The notes under the pieces are model-generated. The model was not told where the DNA came from, made no database searches, and saw only the letters and a list, made by a program, of their open reading frames with translations. From the NCBI GenBank assembly GCA_902702965.1, contig CACRXP010000001.1, forward strand, positions 2,820,257-2,884,256: 64,000 bases of DNA. Reading direction: 5' to 3'. Source of the DNA: Spirometra erinaceieuropaei (lineage: Eukaryota; Platyhelminthes; Cestoda; Diphyllobothriidea; Diphyllobothriidae). Below, one piece after another: positions 34,911 through 47,706 of the stretch. The translations under genes and the position numbers were made by a program. Each line of letters opens with the position of its first letter. Positions within the stretch are counted from its first letter, which is position 1.

Positions 34911-35738
34911 TACAAGTGGCGACTGGGAATTTTGTCAGAGATTTCGCTACACGCAAATTGCAATACCGTTACATTTCATATATGAGCGATGTCACACATC
35001 ACGGCTGACCGAACACCATAAGTAAAAATGACCTGCGTCTGATGTAAACTGCACGGCACGCTATACCCCAACTTTGTGGGATTCGACCAGAGGCTTGTAG
35101 TCCACTGCTATAGAAAGAAATGGATTCAAATGAAAAAGACTAATTTAATGAGCGCCATAACTTAGAGCCCTTGGTAGTGCCATTTAAATGGTAGAGAGTT
35201 TATCACTAAGGATATTCACCAAGTTTTGTACTTCCATACTATAATTTGTGCTTCTCGATGCAACCAACTATCAGTATTAATTAGAGCAAATAGATAGAAG
35301 AAAGAATTTTAATTTCAATAGTCTCCCCTGAAACTTTACTCGGCGTCCGGTTAACATGTCAGGCTGGACGAGGTTCATCTGCATTCAAAATTTTTTGTTT
35401 CAAATAAAAGCTGTGACCTTTTCATAATTCTTTTTGAAGAATATACCCCTCTTTATTCCATCTTTACTACTATCCCGCCGTGCGACTACCCGCGGGGTTC
35501 TAGATCGAGCATGCAGGCACAACGGAAGGCGTGTTTCACATAGTGCGATCGTTGAACCTCCCCCTGTTACAATTTGCCGTCTAGTTTAATTGAACTATCA
35601 TGCTTACGCTCCCCCTTCAGAAGAAGCGCAAGCCAACAATATAAGTATCATTTATCAGCCTTTCCAGGCGTTGGTAATCGCCCATAGCAAAGAAGGTAAA
35701 GATGATGGTAAGGTAGGTGAAATGGAAAGTACTTGTAT

Positions 35739-35933
35739 TCAAAAGGGCCTTCTAAAAGTAACTTCCGTCATTTCAACACACACAGTGCCCTTCGTATGTC
35801 CATCCTCCACCTCAAATGCAGCTTCGATGAGCGCGTTTATGTGCAGCTGCTCGGCTGTTGTTATTCCTGGTTTGCCTCTTGCATTAAGTCGAACGGCAAT
35901 ATTATGAAAGATGGGGTCTAATTCATACCGCAC
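35739..35933 (-). other. Exon-like open frame, unrecognised
   Basis: Encodes ELDPIFHNIAVRLNARGKPG, then ITTAEQLHINALIEAAFEVE and DGHTKGTVCVEMTEV, a composition that reads like real protein rather than noise. A possible acceptor (GAATTAG) lies at about 35920 and a possible donor (GGAA|GTTACT) near the end. I cannot name the family and see no neighbouring exon with matching phase. It could be an exon of an unknown minus-strand gene, a fossil, or chance. Confidence 0.25.
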
Positions 35934-36077
35934 AAGGGATTTTGTAAATAATTATTTCCTCACATGAAAGGGGACTTTCTGTTACCCAAACGCAATCGTC
36001 TTAAGCCAAATTGCAAAGAAACTGAGTCTTATCTCCGATACCAGCGAAAATGCAAGTTTCAGGAACTAGTCGATAAC

Positions 36078-36190
36078 AAGAAGAAGAAGAAGAAGAAGAA
36101 GAAGAAGAAACGATCGTTGGAACAAGGGTTTTATTCGCCTCTTTCCTGCTTTCTATTTCCGTCGGTAAAACTTCAGGCTTCGGTTGACTT
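36078..36190. repeat. (AAG)n tract followed by mini-SINE-like 5' motif
   Basis: An (AAG)n run at 36078-36109 continues into AAACGATCGTTGGAACAAGG, close to the AAGCGATCGCTGGAACAA start of the hairpin mini-SINE. CTCTTTCCTG..CTATTTCCGTCGG follows, weakly like the element tail. No second hairpin arm or target duplication seen. A similar reversed motif is at 59801-59822. Probably a diverged relative with an expanded microsatellite. Confidence 0.4.
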
Positions 36191-39100
36191 TTCGCTCAGC
36201 CACTCATGGACAGACTCCCAGTCAGGGCAGATGACAACCAAAAAACGCTGGGAATGGACCTGACTACGATACAGGTCCCTGAAAATAAGCATGAAAACAG
36301 AAGATCTGGATTTTGACGACGAGCATTTGAAAACCTCCTTAGTTCCTTATGTTGGGTAATTTCATTCGATTGGAAACAGTTTGTTGGAAAATGACAGGCA
36401 AATGGGCGGTTTATGGCCGAGGTTACTTACTCCGAGAAGCAAAAAAACAGAACATTTAAGAACTTTGTGATATCACAAATTTTGATCCTCATCTTGCCAT
36501 CAGGTAAAAGGAGACATTATTATTACCATTAAATGGCAATAATAAATGAATTCAATGCCCTATTGCAGCCACAGTCAAAAAGGTATTGAATTGCATATTT
36601 TTATTCCAATGACAACCTTAAATTATCTTGATCATCTCCCCGAACAACTGCCGCGAGGTCCTTTTATTTCCTTTCTGGCACGTAAAAAGGAATTTCCCCC
36701 GCTATTTTCTTTCAGCAAAATTGCTCTCTGGAATGAGCAACCATGGCCATAGACTATACCCAGGCCAAAGGATATTACTTTAGACAAAAGTACTACCGAC
36801 AAAGACTAGGGAAGCTTGAACAGCCATCGCTGACCTGATAAACCCTACCATTCTACGACTTGAATCGCGTCTCTCTCGACATAGGCCCCAAGTATTCGGT
36901 TTAACAGGGAGAGGCGTTTACCGTGGCAGGTAGAATGTGGGACGGAATCGGTCGTGATGCTCTGTCGAGCTTCATAGCAGGGACTTTGATATTAACTCAT
37001 TGAAAATGGCGGAATCCTCCACACTTCATTATCCAGTCAGAATACATTAATGAGTGAAGTGAAACCTGACTTCTATATTTTAGTTTGGACTACAAGCCAA
37101 AGTAAACGCCTACTTATGAGAATTAGATAGAATATAGAGAACTCACAGATACATGTCTCATTGTCCTTCTTCAACCTTGCATACATGACCCGTTCCCCGT
37201 CACTAGAAAAACGGACATGATTTTGATGAGAGTAAAAATTGTCTCAAACTCTTTAAATTGAATGCTGTGCAAACAAGAAGACGTCTAATAACGCCCCCGT
37301 TTATCTTACGCAATTCCTAAGAGCATGTATAAATACCATCTCATGAAATTTTAAGAGAACGTTTGTAATTTTGAACAATATTTGCAACCAATTACTTTGT
37401 CACTATGATGTATCGGCATGAAAGGAAATATGCCTCAAAACTTACTAACTATTGACCCGTAGTCTGAGCGTCTGTTTAAATGAAGAACGCCACTTAGGGA
37501 ATGCTGCAATGCTTAATAACATGAAAAATTAATGCAGGCTAGTCCATATAGAGCAACATGTCGTGTGGTGGCTGAGTCCTTATAGTGTCATTGGTGTGGA
37601 TGACACCAGAAGAAAACTATTGCGCGCTTTTTGCCACCTATTTAAATTTATTTTACCCGATGATACCTTCTCAGTTATGACCCCTTGAGCAAGTGACGAA
37701 AGAAGTTTTTTTATGTGCAGCTCCTGGGTAAGTTCACCTCATTTGACTGTCATCATCAAAGACCGACGTGTTTCAGTTACGTATGAGATTCCCGAGCATA
37801 TTTACACCGTCTGTTATTCTCACATTTTCCGATACCACTTCCAAAGTGCATAGTACAATATATCTCCGCCATAAGATTATATGAAAACCAAAAGACATCT
37901 TTATAGAGAGCCGAAGGAATAAATGAATTTACCAAAGCTGGAGAAAATATACCGTTGTTTGAACGCGATAACATTATTTGCAAACATAGGTAGCCATTTG
38001 TATAAAAATGCATAAAAGTCAGCGGACTCAATAACAACCGAAGCCAGCGCTTACTTAAATGCAGAATTTCAACGGAACCGTAATATGCTTCGAACTAAAT
38101 GCAAGCAAGGATTTTTCATATCTCCTCTCTTGATGATACACTTGAATTAGCATGTGTTTTGAGAACTAACTTGAAATCTCCACACAAGTTGCCATTCTCT
38201 CTTGTGTTTCGCACAATAAGATGCAAATATGATCATTCCAAATTCAGCGAGCAGTCATGGATAAAGCACCTAAGGTTATGTTTCTTGTTAACTAATACAG
38301 AATTTTCGCTTACGGCGTAGGAAATCCCCTATAGGTGAGAGCCAACTTTAAAATGAAAGTTCATATTTCAATAAATTCAATCTAATCAACACTTAAACGG
38401 AAGGGGGGCAACGTGCTTAGTCGTAAAGTCTTACGCATCCAATTAACCTTACCTTATCCGACTGCGATAGTGTCTGCAAATTTCAAGATATTATTAATCT
38501 TAGAAACAGTGCTAGAACATGAATCCTTATAAAATGTCGGTGGTGGCAATTTAATCAGCCAGTGCATTTTGCTATCCAATTCTCGCCTGTTATAATAATT
38601 ATTATATATAGACTTGCATTTCCGGAAGGGCTTCACGTGATCCAGTTACGTTCTTTCTCGTGGGGGTTGTATATCGGGTAATGGGCTTTCCAGGGATGAA
38701 ATTGGCCAGATTTTCATGCATCAGCAACGACAGAGAAGAGTTTTCAATTTCCTAGGCAGACATAATCTGTGGTGAGATAAATTTCCTGCTCAAGTGAAAA
38801 TAAATGTTGCATTGGGGGTAACGGGAGCTCAGAAGAGTCGGTAGTGCAGTGCTGTACTGGAAAAGAATCTTGGCGTCCGCATACTGTCATATATTCTCAG
38901 ACATTTATTTTCCAGTAGAAGCAGACATCTACAGGAGTACCAGAGAGTGCTGCAAACAAGTGAGGCTGAGAGGTGCTTTTAAGCACAGGAGGACGACTCA
39001 TTTTTAAAGTGAACTGGAATAATTATTTCTAACGTTTAATGCTCATATTTACCATGATATTTCTTCCGAGTCAAAAATAGTTCTTGAAATCCCAAAGATT

Positions 39101-39774
39101 ATAGCGTTTTCATTTGCGCTAGCAGAATGAGGAACGTTTGAGCTCTCATGTTTGATGGTGTCTTAGGTGTGCACTCATTAAGTGTGTCTCAGTCAGTCTC
39201 TTTCCGGTCCATTTTGGTCTCCTGTTCTCCCGCATAAAGTTTAGCTAACATGTTTTTAATCAGAATGTTGAAAGATGGTCATGATTTCTGGGTAACAGTC
39301 AATAGAAAAGAATTAATTACCCCTTGAAACCCTGAATGTTTAAACTGTAATTAGATGAAAAATCCTGTTCTGGATTCTTAGGGGAAGATCATCTTAGCAG
39401 GGACGGCAGGTGGCGTTTTATTTAAATTAACTCATGTGCACTCAGCCATGATTCTTCAGAGTTTGCCAGAACCGTTTGCTATGACGATGAAGCTTTAAGC
39501 TCTATCATTCAGAAGTGCTTCAGAGGAGCAACTCTTGTCATTCTAGTTCAGATGCATTTTTGTGTTCAAATACAGATTCAAAGCAAGCAGAAAACCGCAA
39601 TTAGCCATCACAAGTAGCGGGTATAGGATTCTACAAGTTTGCTGTTGCATTTACAGCAACATGAAGCGCTTTGGGAGTATTTGCTTCAATAATTGAAACA
39701 ATGCATTCCATATCCAATAATAAATATATTGTAAGCAAGAAGCTTATTTCTGACGACTCTCCTAATTCAAAGGC

Positions 39775-40418
39775 AATTTGGCGAGCTTACGTCTGCTTTC
39801 GATAAATTCTCTTCAGGCCTGTACATTTATATGGCTATTGAAGTAACGAATTAAAAGATACGGACAAGTAGATAATTAAGCCATAACTCGGGTTTGGGGA
39901 GGGGAGGGGGGGGTGAAACATCTCAATTCCAGTCAGCGCCAGGGAGAAGGGGGATACCGGCGAAAGTAATTACATGCGCGTGGCTGGCTTGGTGGTTTTG
40001 AACCATGGCAGCTGTGGGACCTGTATGAAGTTCTTCTGCGGGCATAGGACCGGTCCGCATAGCCTGATTGCAGCCGCCTCTGGCGTAGCCAACACGCACT
40101 GCCCAAGTAGTTTTGGATAGCGTGATGGGACCTTGTAAATCACTCTGATTTATAGAACTTCATGCAGGTCCCACAGTTGCCATGGCTCAAAGCCACTAAG
40201 CCAGCCATCCGCATGTAATTACCTTCGCCGGTATCCCCCTTCTCCCTGGCGCTGACTGGAATTGAGATGTTTCACTCCCCCCCCCTCCCCTCCACAAACC
40301 CGAGCTATGGCTTAATTATCTACTTGCCCGTATCTTTTAATTCATTATTTCAATAGCCATATTAATGTACAGGCCTGCAGAGAATTTATTGAAAGCAGAC
40401 GTATACTCGCCAACTTGC
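39775..40418. mobile_element. 640-bp fold-back element, unrelated to the MITE family
   Basis: Two arms of about 255 bases (39775-40033 and 40160-40418) are near-identical inverted repeats, sharing CAATTTGGCGAG/CTCGCCAACTTG ends, ATGGCTTAATTATCTACTTG and GAGAAGGGGGATACCGGCGA blocks. The ~125-base centre is single copy. Each arm carries a GGGGAGGGGAGGGGGGGG-type run (39895-39916; complement 40277-40300). No ORF. Arm identity suggests recent insertion or gene conversion. Direct repeats around it are only suggestive (GACTCTCCTAATTCA at 39755 against GACTCCTAATTCA at 40449). Confidence 0.88.
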
Positions 40419-40439
40419 ATTTTGACTTTTACAATGGGA

Positions 40440-41313
40440 AATTTCGCGACTCCTAATTCATAAAATGTTGATCAACATCCCGAAATCTGTTTTCGATTAG
40501 AAAGGATTACTTAGGTGGGGTTTTGTTGTTAAATATTTTGCAGCACAATTCTTGGATATTTCGGTCACAACGAGATGCCAGCTTTTAAATGAGCTTCTTT
40601 TTAATCGCTTGCAGACCGCACGCGGTAGAAAAGTGATTATTCGAGTGTTACGACGTCTTTCATTGATTTTCAACGTCTTTAAATTCAAATATTCTTTGTA
40701 GGTAAGGTTAAAAACTATTTTTCTTGTTCATTTGGTAGAAAATTCCGTCTGCTCTGAATTTTTCAGTAGAATAAGTAATATCTTTCGATTTGAACATTTT
40801 TGAAACATCGAATTAATTCTGAATCCGGCCTGGGATTACACTCGTTTTTAGAATTTCAAAACTCTACACTGTACCTTTCCTTGAAAGAAATACATAACGT
40901 TCCCTTATAGTATTATAATGTTATATAAGGCTCATAAAATTTTGCAATGGATAAGGCACATGTCGTAACGTGGATAAATGGACAAATCCGATGATGTATG
41001 CATGAGCATTTCACGGTTCTCAAAAATCTTATAATCGCAACTTGTGTTAAAACGGAAAGATATCCTCCAGTCAAAGGCAAATATTTGAGGTGTAATTTTC
41101 TACGAAATAAGCATATGAAAGAATTTTGCCCGTTTTCTACGAAAATATATTCAAATGTATCAGTTAATCTAAACTCAACAAAAGAAAACTTTTTCACTGA
41201 GTGCCGTTTCTGCAGACGGACGGAAATAAGCTTATTCAAAAGGCAGCATCCCTTGAAGCCGAAAACACATTTCAAAACTTCGGTTAACATTTTATGAGAT
41301 AGACCAGTTGCTG
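40440..41313. mobile_element. Tc1-like hairpin MITE, copy G
   Basis: Begins near CTAATTCATAAAATGTTGATC and passes GTTTTCGATTAGAAAGGATTAC (left arm landmark). The right arm ends TAACATTTTATGAGATAGAC and CAGTTGCTG then TA. Shorter and more diverged than E or J. It adjoins the 39775-40418 fold-back, which may have landed at or near its left end. Confidence 0.65.
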
Positions 41314-41315
41314 TA

Positions 41316-44300
41316 GATAAGATCTGAGGGCGTGAGACATGCTTTATTGGTTTTCTGTTACTGCCTGACACATCTGTGGGCGTTCTTTGGATTCCCGTGT
41401 AGTAATAAGTAACAATTTATTTACGAATCCTGATATATCATAAAACGCACGGAATTCCTCCAATCAGCGTCGGTTAACAGAAAAACTCGTCCAGAAGAAA
41501 CGTGTCAACCTATAGCTTGTACCCATACAGGGAGAAGGATGAAAGAGCTTACTGTGCACAGAAAATACTACTGCTGCTGCTGGTGTCAAAAAGGTCCTAC
41601 AACTGTGCAACCAAGACCGATATGGCTAACGTATAAAAATGCGAACCACACAGGGGTTGGCTTTGCGTAATTTCCAATACTCAGCATTATATGAAGGGAC
41701 TATTAAGCGCTGGCAAGAACAAATACTGTGGTCTTTATCAACGCCAACCTTATTTCCTTCGCTTCCATTGACGACACCGGCTAGGCTTGCCACTGGAGGG
41801 AGGCGAATCGGATGGATCTCAGAGGTATTTTCGTAGGAAACAAGCGACTTCTGCCCGAAATAAAAGCATATGAGATGTATTTCGTCTGCGTGTCCTCAGT
41901 TTTCCTTCTGACTGCTACCTGAAGCTGTTTCTGTACCCTCGAACCTGACTACTCAACTGTTTGCGTGTCCACACGACCGCGGGCGGGTGGAGGAGGGGAG
42001 AATGCTGTGTATTGGTCAGTCCCCTGACTGATTTCGGCAACGCCCACCATGCTTAAAACGTGCGCAAAAGCGCGAATGATGATGGTGTCGGCGGGGAGTG
42101 AGGTGGGGAGGGGCTGGGGGGGAGGGGGGGGGGAGTACAAGCAATGACTGTTTAGGCTGAAAACATGTGAGCAAGAAAGGCAGTGATACTATCGCCTGTC
42201 GATGAGGCCCGACACGGCGTCTCGCCGGTCTTCATATCTGCGGGCGTCTTGCGTTTTAATCTTTTTTTCCTTTCCCTAGCAAACGGTCTTTGCGGTCCAA
42301 CAGACAGGAGATGCGCCCAGACACACAACTCCTCCCAAGCTTGTCTCACAACCCAGTTATTTCCACTGCCCCAGTAATTCTATGTCGCACTATGCTTTCC
42401 TGATTTGAAGAATGGATATCGTTCTCTCTCGTTCACCATACGCTTGCGACTTAACGAAGATCACTCACGGTCCAAAGGGCGGACTTGATGCCGGAGCAGA
42501 TACTGCCCTCGGTACAGATGACAGAAGGATATGAGTGTGGCTTAAAGGAAATTCCCCGTTCCATACAGCCGACATTAGTCAACTGGTCATCAGAACGGAC
42601 AGATAGGAACTCAGGCGCGTTTAAAAGAGAACGATGCAGCAGATACCCTAGACTCAGAAGGTAAAGAGTGCATGTTTTCCCTATTTCACTGAGCGGTTTT
42701 CGTATCTCGCATAAGCAAGAATGCAAAAAAGTCACATTATTGTGGTCTGACCCTCAGTCCTGGCTGGGACCAGGATTGAGTCCTAGATCTAAGTTGGGTC
42801 GATCTCACCCTCCTCTCTCTCTCCAACGCGCTAGTGGTTTGGCCGAGTCAAGCCGAGCGGGATGAGATTGGGCACATTGGCGGACATGCTGTAGAGTCCG
42901 CGTATGATGCGTGCTACACATGAGTTTTGTTCTCCTGCACGTCATAGATAACATAAGGGCCACATTATGTGGTACTCTTGATCCCAGACCTTAGGCCCAA
43001 AAGATGACTCAGTTGGTCCATAAATTCAAGCTTTTCTGTCGTGACTCTTAGCTTGCCCGGATAAGTACAAGTACGTCAGATGGATTATAGTAAGGAATAC
43101 AATTAATTATAGGTATCTGATGCTCCGTCTCTCCCCTTCTCCGTTCACCAGTAACCTACATCTGTCGGCTGACTGGTGTGGCATGTAGCTCTTTCTACAC
43201 GTGTCGTGCACGCCGGGCAGTAACTTAGAATCAACACAGACCAAGCGCAACCACACTGATGGACATCCCCTGCTGATGCGTCCCCCACCTTGGTTTATCG
43301 TAACAGAACGCAGACCGAAACGCAACAGGCGTGAACCTTACTGACCCTCGCGGTCTGTAAATATGCCCAATAGAACGGGCCACGCGATTTATGTGCTGCA
43401 GCAGCACAGGGGCTAGGCCGTAATCCGGTAGGCGTTATCGGGAATGCGCATCCATAACAAATGCCAACGGGCGAGTGTGGCAGCATGCCACTTTGCCAGT
43501 TGGGATCCATGCTGCCCCCTCCCCTCACCCCCCCCATTATTTTTATGTGTAAACTCCTCGCCGATGTACGCTGTGGACCAGAGGGTGTGGGGGTACGTTT
43601 AGGTGCGAATTTAGACCTATGTACGTCGTCCCCCGCCTCCGGTTTTCTGGACTCTGCCTTGACACGAGATGCGGGTGTGGAAGGAAAAGAGAATTCAACA
43701 GGTGCAATGCGAGTCTACTATCAGTAGAAAATAACTCGCGCGCAAGTTGCCGTCACTGGTCTCACCCTGCTGCGCAGCACGCGGTGGACATTGTCGGTCA
43801 TGACGATCGAACTATCGCCTGAAGTTTGCACAAACACTCCAGATAAATCTGCATGAGCTGTGGCTCGAAATTTTACCTAAAATATTTGAATCAAAGTCTG
43901 TGCCATTGTTCCTTATTCTGTCTATTTTGATCTTTCTATTGCAGTTGGTCTAATGAGTTCCAGGTATTTAGGTCATCTGCACCTGAACCAAAGTGCGCAG
44001 GACTTATCATATATGCATAAAGGATTTTTCCTCTTATCTTATCCCATTTTCCAAAAACCCGTGACTTCACGTACTATTAAAATTTGCTGACATACACTCT
44101 CAATGAGGCTTCGAACAGTTAAAGGACCAATTTGGCGACCTCCTTACGACCACCACCTTTTGTCACACCCTAGACGCAGTGTCATTTCATTTCTTGTAAA
44201 TCCCACTAGAAATTGATGCAAACAAAGAACTTTCAGCACAGGATATCCAACAGATGTCAGCTCTCCTTATTAAATCAAATAGAACATACCAGAAGTTTTT

Positions 44301-45993
44301 GGACACTTTCATAGACAAAGTAATGAGCTTTTACCACTGTCCGAAAGTAGATTTCAAATTTTAAACCGAACAGTTTTTTGCTTTTATTTAAGCTTGAATA
44401 TTTATCATAGCCGGCAGTCAATTACTTTTTTGACCTCGAAATTGCCAATCCTTTACCAGCCACGCCCGAAATGCAAATTAGTTGGTGAAAAATCATTGAA
44501 AACCTCTACCTGATAAGTTTAGGAGCCGTTTGCTTCCGTTAATCCAAATGTAGTGTTTGTGTGTGTGCAATCAAATCACAGTTGTAGGACAGGCTTTAGA
44601 GGACGCATTTCCTCTCCCGATATTTGTATTTTTAATCATACTAATTAATTGTCCAATTCCAAAGAGCCAGAGGCAAAATCAACGGTTTTCAACCGGATGC
44701 AATGAAACAAAATCCTCTCTGCATTGCCGCGATTTACGACAGAGCACATAAAAAGACCAGCTGAGTATTTAGCAGAGCATTGCCTAGTCACATGTCGTGT
44801 TTAACGCTAACGGAGATAAAACTGCTTTTCGGGCATTAATGCTATACACTATTAGGCGCACAGCATGATTTTTCGGCATCAATTAATCTGGCGACTGCTT
44901 TTCTGATGCTCTCTATGGCTTCGCAAAATTGATAATAAGTAACGCATACATGAAAACTTGAATTTGTCCAGAAAATTGGTAAAAAGAACAGTTTAGGGAT
45001 CAGAACATTCAGTCTAAAAAATTATCTGGTTAACTAGAAAAGTGGTAGAAAAAAGGGCAGTTAAGCCACGATAGAGCCAATGTATGAATCATAAGGCTAG
45101 GGATTACAAAGGAAAAGTCATAATTACCACGTGCTTTGGTTGGTAACACGAGTCAGATCTCACCTTTCGTATGTCGACAGCCTGTTACAGGTTGAGCGGT
45201 GTCCAATGTGTTCGTGCATGAGCATAAACAAGAGGCGCTCGCTTTGGATCAACGGTGTGTCTAATTTTTCATAGGTGCTAAACGATCGCATAGCAGCGGT
45301 TTGTTTGTAGATTTTAAGAGCCACTTAGGCAGGCGTTCAATTTGTCTATCTCAGGAGTATCTCTACGCTCACCAAACATATTAATTCTGCATGCACTTTT
45401 AAATTTGCAAACACCACTTTAGTTGACTTGCATGTGCGAATCACCATCAGTGCTTTTATTTAAAGTGTTCGCATGGGACAGATAAATGTGAGCCCCATCG
45501 TCTTTTAGCCTATTTAACTAGTCATCGTATCTTCCTCTTGTTTATGTTTGAGATCTTCACCATAAAACACCGTGATATTTTAACGAACTTTTCGGAGCCC
45601 GTTCCCTCGCTAGATATTGCATTAGATCAGCACGATCCTCCTGCATGAGACCTACCGACTAATTGTTATTTAATGGGGCTGCTTTCCAGCAGAGTTTTAG
45701 CCCTTCGTTTTTCACTGGGGCTAACTACCTTTCCACTTCGAAGAGGGTTTGGATGAGGCACTGGTTATGATATTATCGAAAAACAACTCATAAATCGTGC
45801 ACGCCGTGTTTCCATTAAAAACTGACAGTCCGATCAATTCACCCAAATGTCTGTGCATAAGACGGCTTGAGCAAAACAGCTAGATTTCGTGTCTTCTTTC
45901 CACGATTTATTTATTCTTCATGTACAGAATATTCATAGTCAAAGATGTATCCTTGGATTTCTTTTCGATTTTACCAAGTTGAATTGTAGGATA
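41316..45993. other. Repeat-derived region without recognised genes
   Basis: Includes a block at about 41940-43820 of GC-rich dispersed repeat with G- and C-runs (for example 42098-42135 and 43510-43538), then AT-rich sequence to 45.99 kb with no recognisable content. Not annotated further because no protein motif or terminal structure is visible. Confidence 0.5.
43340..43820. repeat. Dispersed GC-rich repeat, relatives at 7730-8060 and 47040-47470
   Basis: Shares ordered blocks with 7730-8060 (see that entry). Its GGAATGCGCATCCATAACAA segment (43440-43459) is matched in reverse complement at 47290-47315 (GGCATTTGTTATGGCTGCGCA). Class unknown; could be LINE 5' or 3' flank or a SINE. Confidence 0.45.
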
Positions 45994-46961
45994 GACATTC
46001 AGTGACCAATATAAAATGTCAACAGAAATTCAGGACCGCGTCTTCGATAAAAAGAGATTAACCAACTGGGGTTGTAAAATATATCAGTATGCAACATAAT
46101 CCCATAATATTTCAGCCATACCAGGGTGACGGCTTTTGAATTCACTTTTTTTCAGCCGTCTGCAAAAACCACGCTCGGAAAGAATAGCTACGTATTTCCA
46201 TTGATTTTCAAGCCTCTTATAAATGCAAATACACTTTATAAAATAAATGCAGAGGTTTATTTTTCCACTAATTTGGTAGACAATCACGCCTTATTCAAAA
46301 TTTATGCTTAAAGGAAGGGTATCTTTTGGTTTTAAAAACATGTCCCCGTCTCTGACTAATCCTGAGCTATATGTGCCGTGGATTTGCATTTGGGATTTCC
46401 AGTCCATAAGTTGCAAACTTTCCACGTAAGAAAACTTTTACATCCCTCTAGACCATTAAAAAAATTAAGGCCCATAAAATTTTGCAAGGAATCTGAGCTA
46501 TTTTGTATGTTAAATAAGGGGGAATAACAAACGAACGGATGAGATTCTGTATAAGGGAACGTTTCATGGTCTCAAAAAATATCATGATTTAAAACTGTCT
46601 TACAAACGAGAGACAACCTTTCCTCAAGTACACATTTCGAAGACGTGATTTACTGCCGAATATGCACAGGAACAGTTGTTCTGATGCATTTTTTTCCATA
46701 AAATGGACGGGCTTTTATAAGGGCATCGAAATCAAGGTGAAAAATCGTTACTATATAAGCAGCCGCTTTTTTCCGAGTGTGGCTGTAACAGGCAGAGAAA
46801 AGAAGTGCATTCAAAAGTCACCATCCCGATGCGTCTGTGATATCATGGGACTATGCCTCACAGTAATCAGTATGACAACCCTGCTTAAGTAATCCTTCCT
46901 ATTCGGGACCAAATATCAGAATTTCTATCGATATTACATACAGGCCATTGGTAACTGACTG
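45994..46961. mobile_element. Tc1-like hairpin MITE, copy H
   Basis: Left end near TA|GACATTCAGTGACCAATATA, right end GGTAACTGACTG then TA at 46962-46963; about 968 bases. Left-arm landmark GTGACGGCTTTTGAATTCAC and right-arm AAGTAATCCTTCCTATTCGG are present. Moderately diverged. Confidence 0.75.
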
Positions 46962-47039
46962 TACCTCATCACAGTGTTGTTTGATTACTCGGACACTAAC
47001 ATAAGTAGCAACAGAATTAGTAAACAAAACACCGCCGTA

Positions 47040-47470
47040 CGGTCACGAAACGGCAGCTCGACCGTTGTTACCGACGATGCCTCCGTGTGCCCAGGCGTAG
47101 GGTGTGTTCAGGGTCGGTGATTTGCACAGGAATTAGTTGTTAGCGATACTAGACTTGCGTTGTGTTTAACGCACCCTACCCTTGCCCATCCACCTCAACC
47201 CGGCGCCAAGAGGACCGGAAGCCGGATTGGACGCAGGTTGCGGACGCGGCGTGTATGTGAGTCTAAGCGGACCACCACACTCCGCATGTATGGCATTTGT
47301 TATGGCTGCGCAGTCCCACTGACTCATACCTTACCTCGATCGCCCTCCCCCCCCCGATGTTAATCTGACGCAATTCCCGCGTATCCCGTCGCAGAGGGCG
47401 CAATGAAAAACCTGCCGGATGCCAGATGCCCTGTGTAATCAAAAACAGTCTTTCGAGTTCTAGCTCACAC
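47040..47470. repeat. Dispersed GC-rich repeat (reverse relative of 43340-43820)
   Basis: GC-rich island between MITE copies H and I. Shares a TGTTATGGCTGCGCA block with the complement of 43440-43462. No ORF of note, ends undefined. Confidence 0.4.
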
Positions 47471-47706
47471 ACGAGCTAATCAGACATCGAGATATTTGGA
47501 TGCAGGCAACCTACAGTAAATGTTAAGCAAAAATCCGAGATATGTTTCTGATTCCAAAAGACCACTCGGGTAAGATTGTAATATTAATTATAGTGCAGCC
47601 TATTCCCAACATAATGTTATAAATCACGCCAGGATGTTGGCTTTTGAATGAGCTTCTTTTCGGCGGTCTATGAAAACTACACTCTGTAAAAATGACTATT
47701 CAAGTA

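Larger units (their letters stand above)
34913..39774. other. Long stretch without recognised genes
   Basis: AT-rich. Contains the exon-like ORF at 35739-35933, an (AAG)n run at 36078-36109 and unremarkable sequence from about 36.2 to 39.7 kb. I found no conserved protein motif or terminal-repeat structure there. Confidence 0.5.

Noticed and set aside
40913..41371. 152-codon minus-strand open frame
   Set aside because: Lies almost wholly in hairpin MITE copy G; MITE arms produce similar frames elsewhere and no protein motif is present.
42735..42780. LLWSDPQS encoded on the + strand, identical to eight residues of PPEF exon 9
   Set aside because: The following residues (WLGPGLSPRSKLGRSH) do not continue the phosphatase fold, no splice sites fit, and the surrounding sequence looks like dispersed GC-rich repeat. 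Probably coincidence, though a phosphatase relic cannot be fully excluded.
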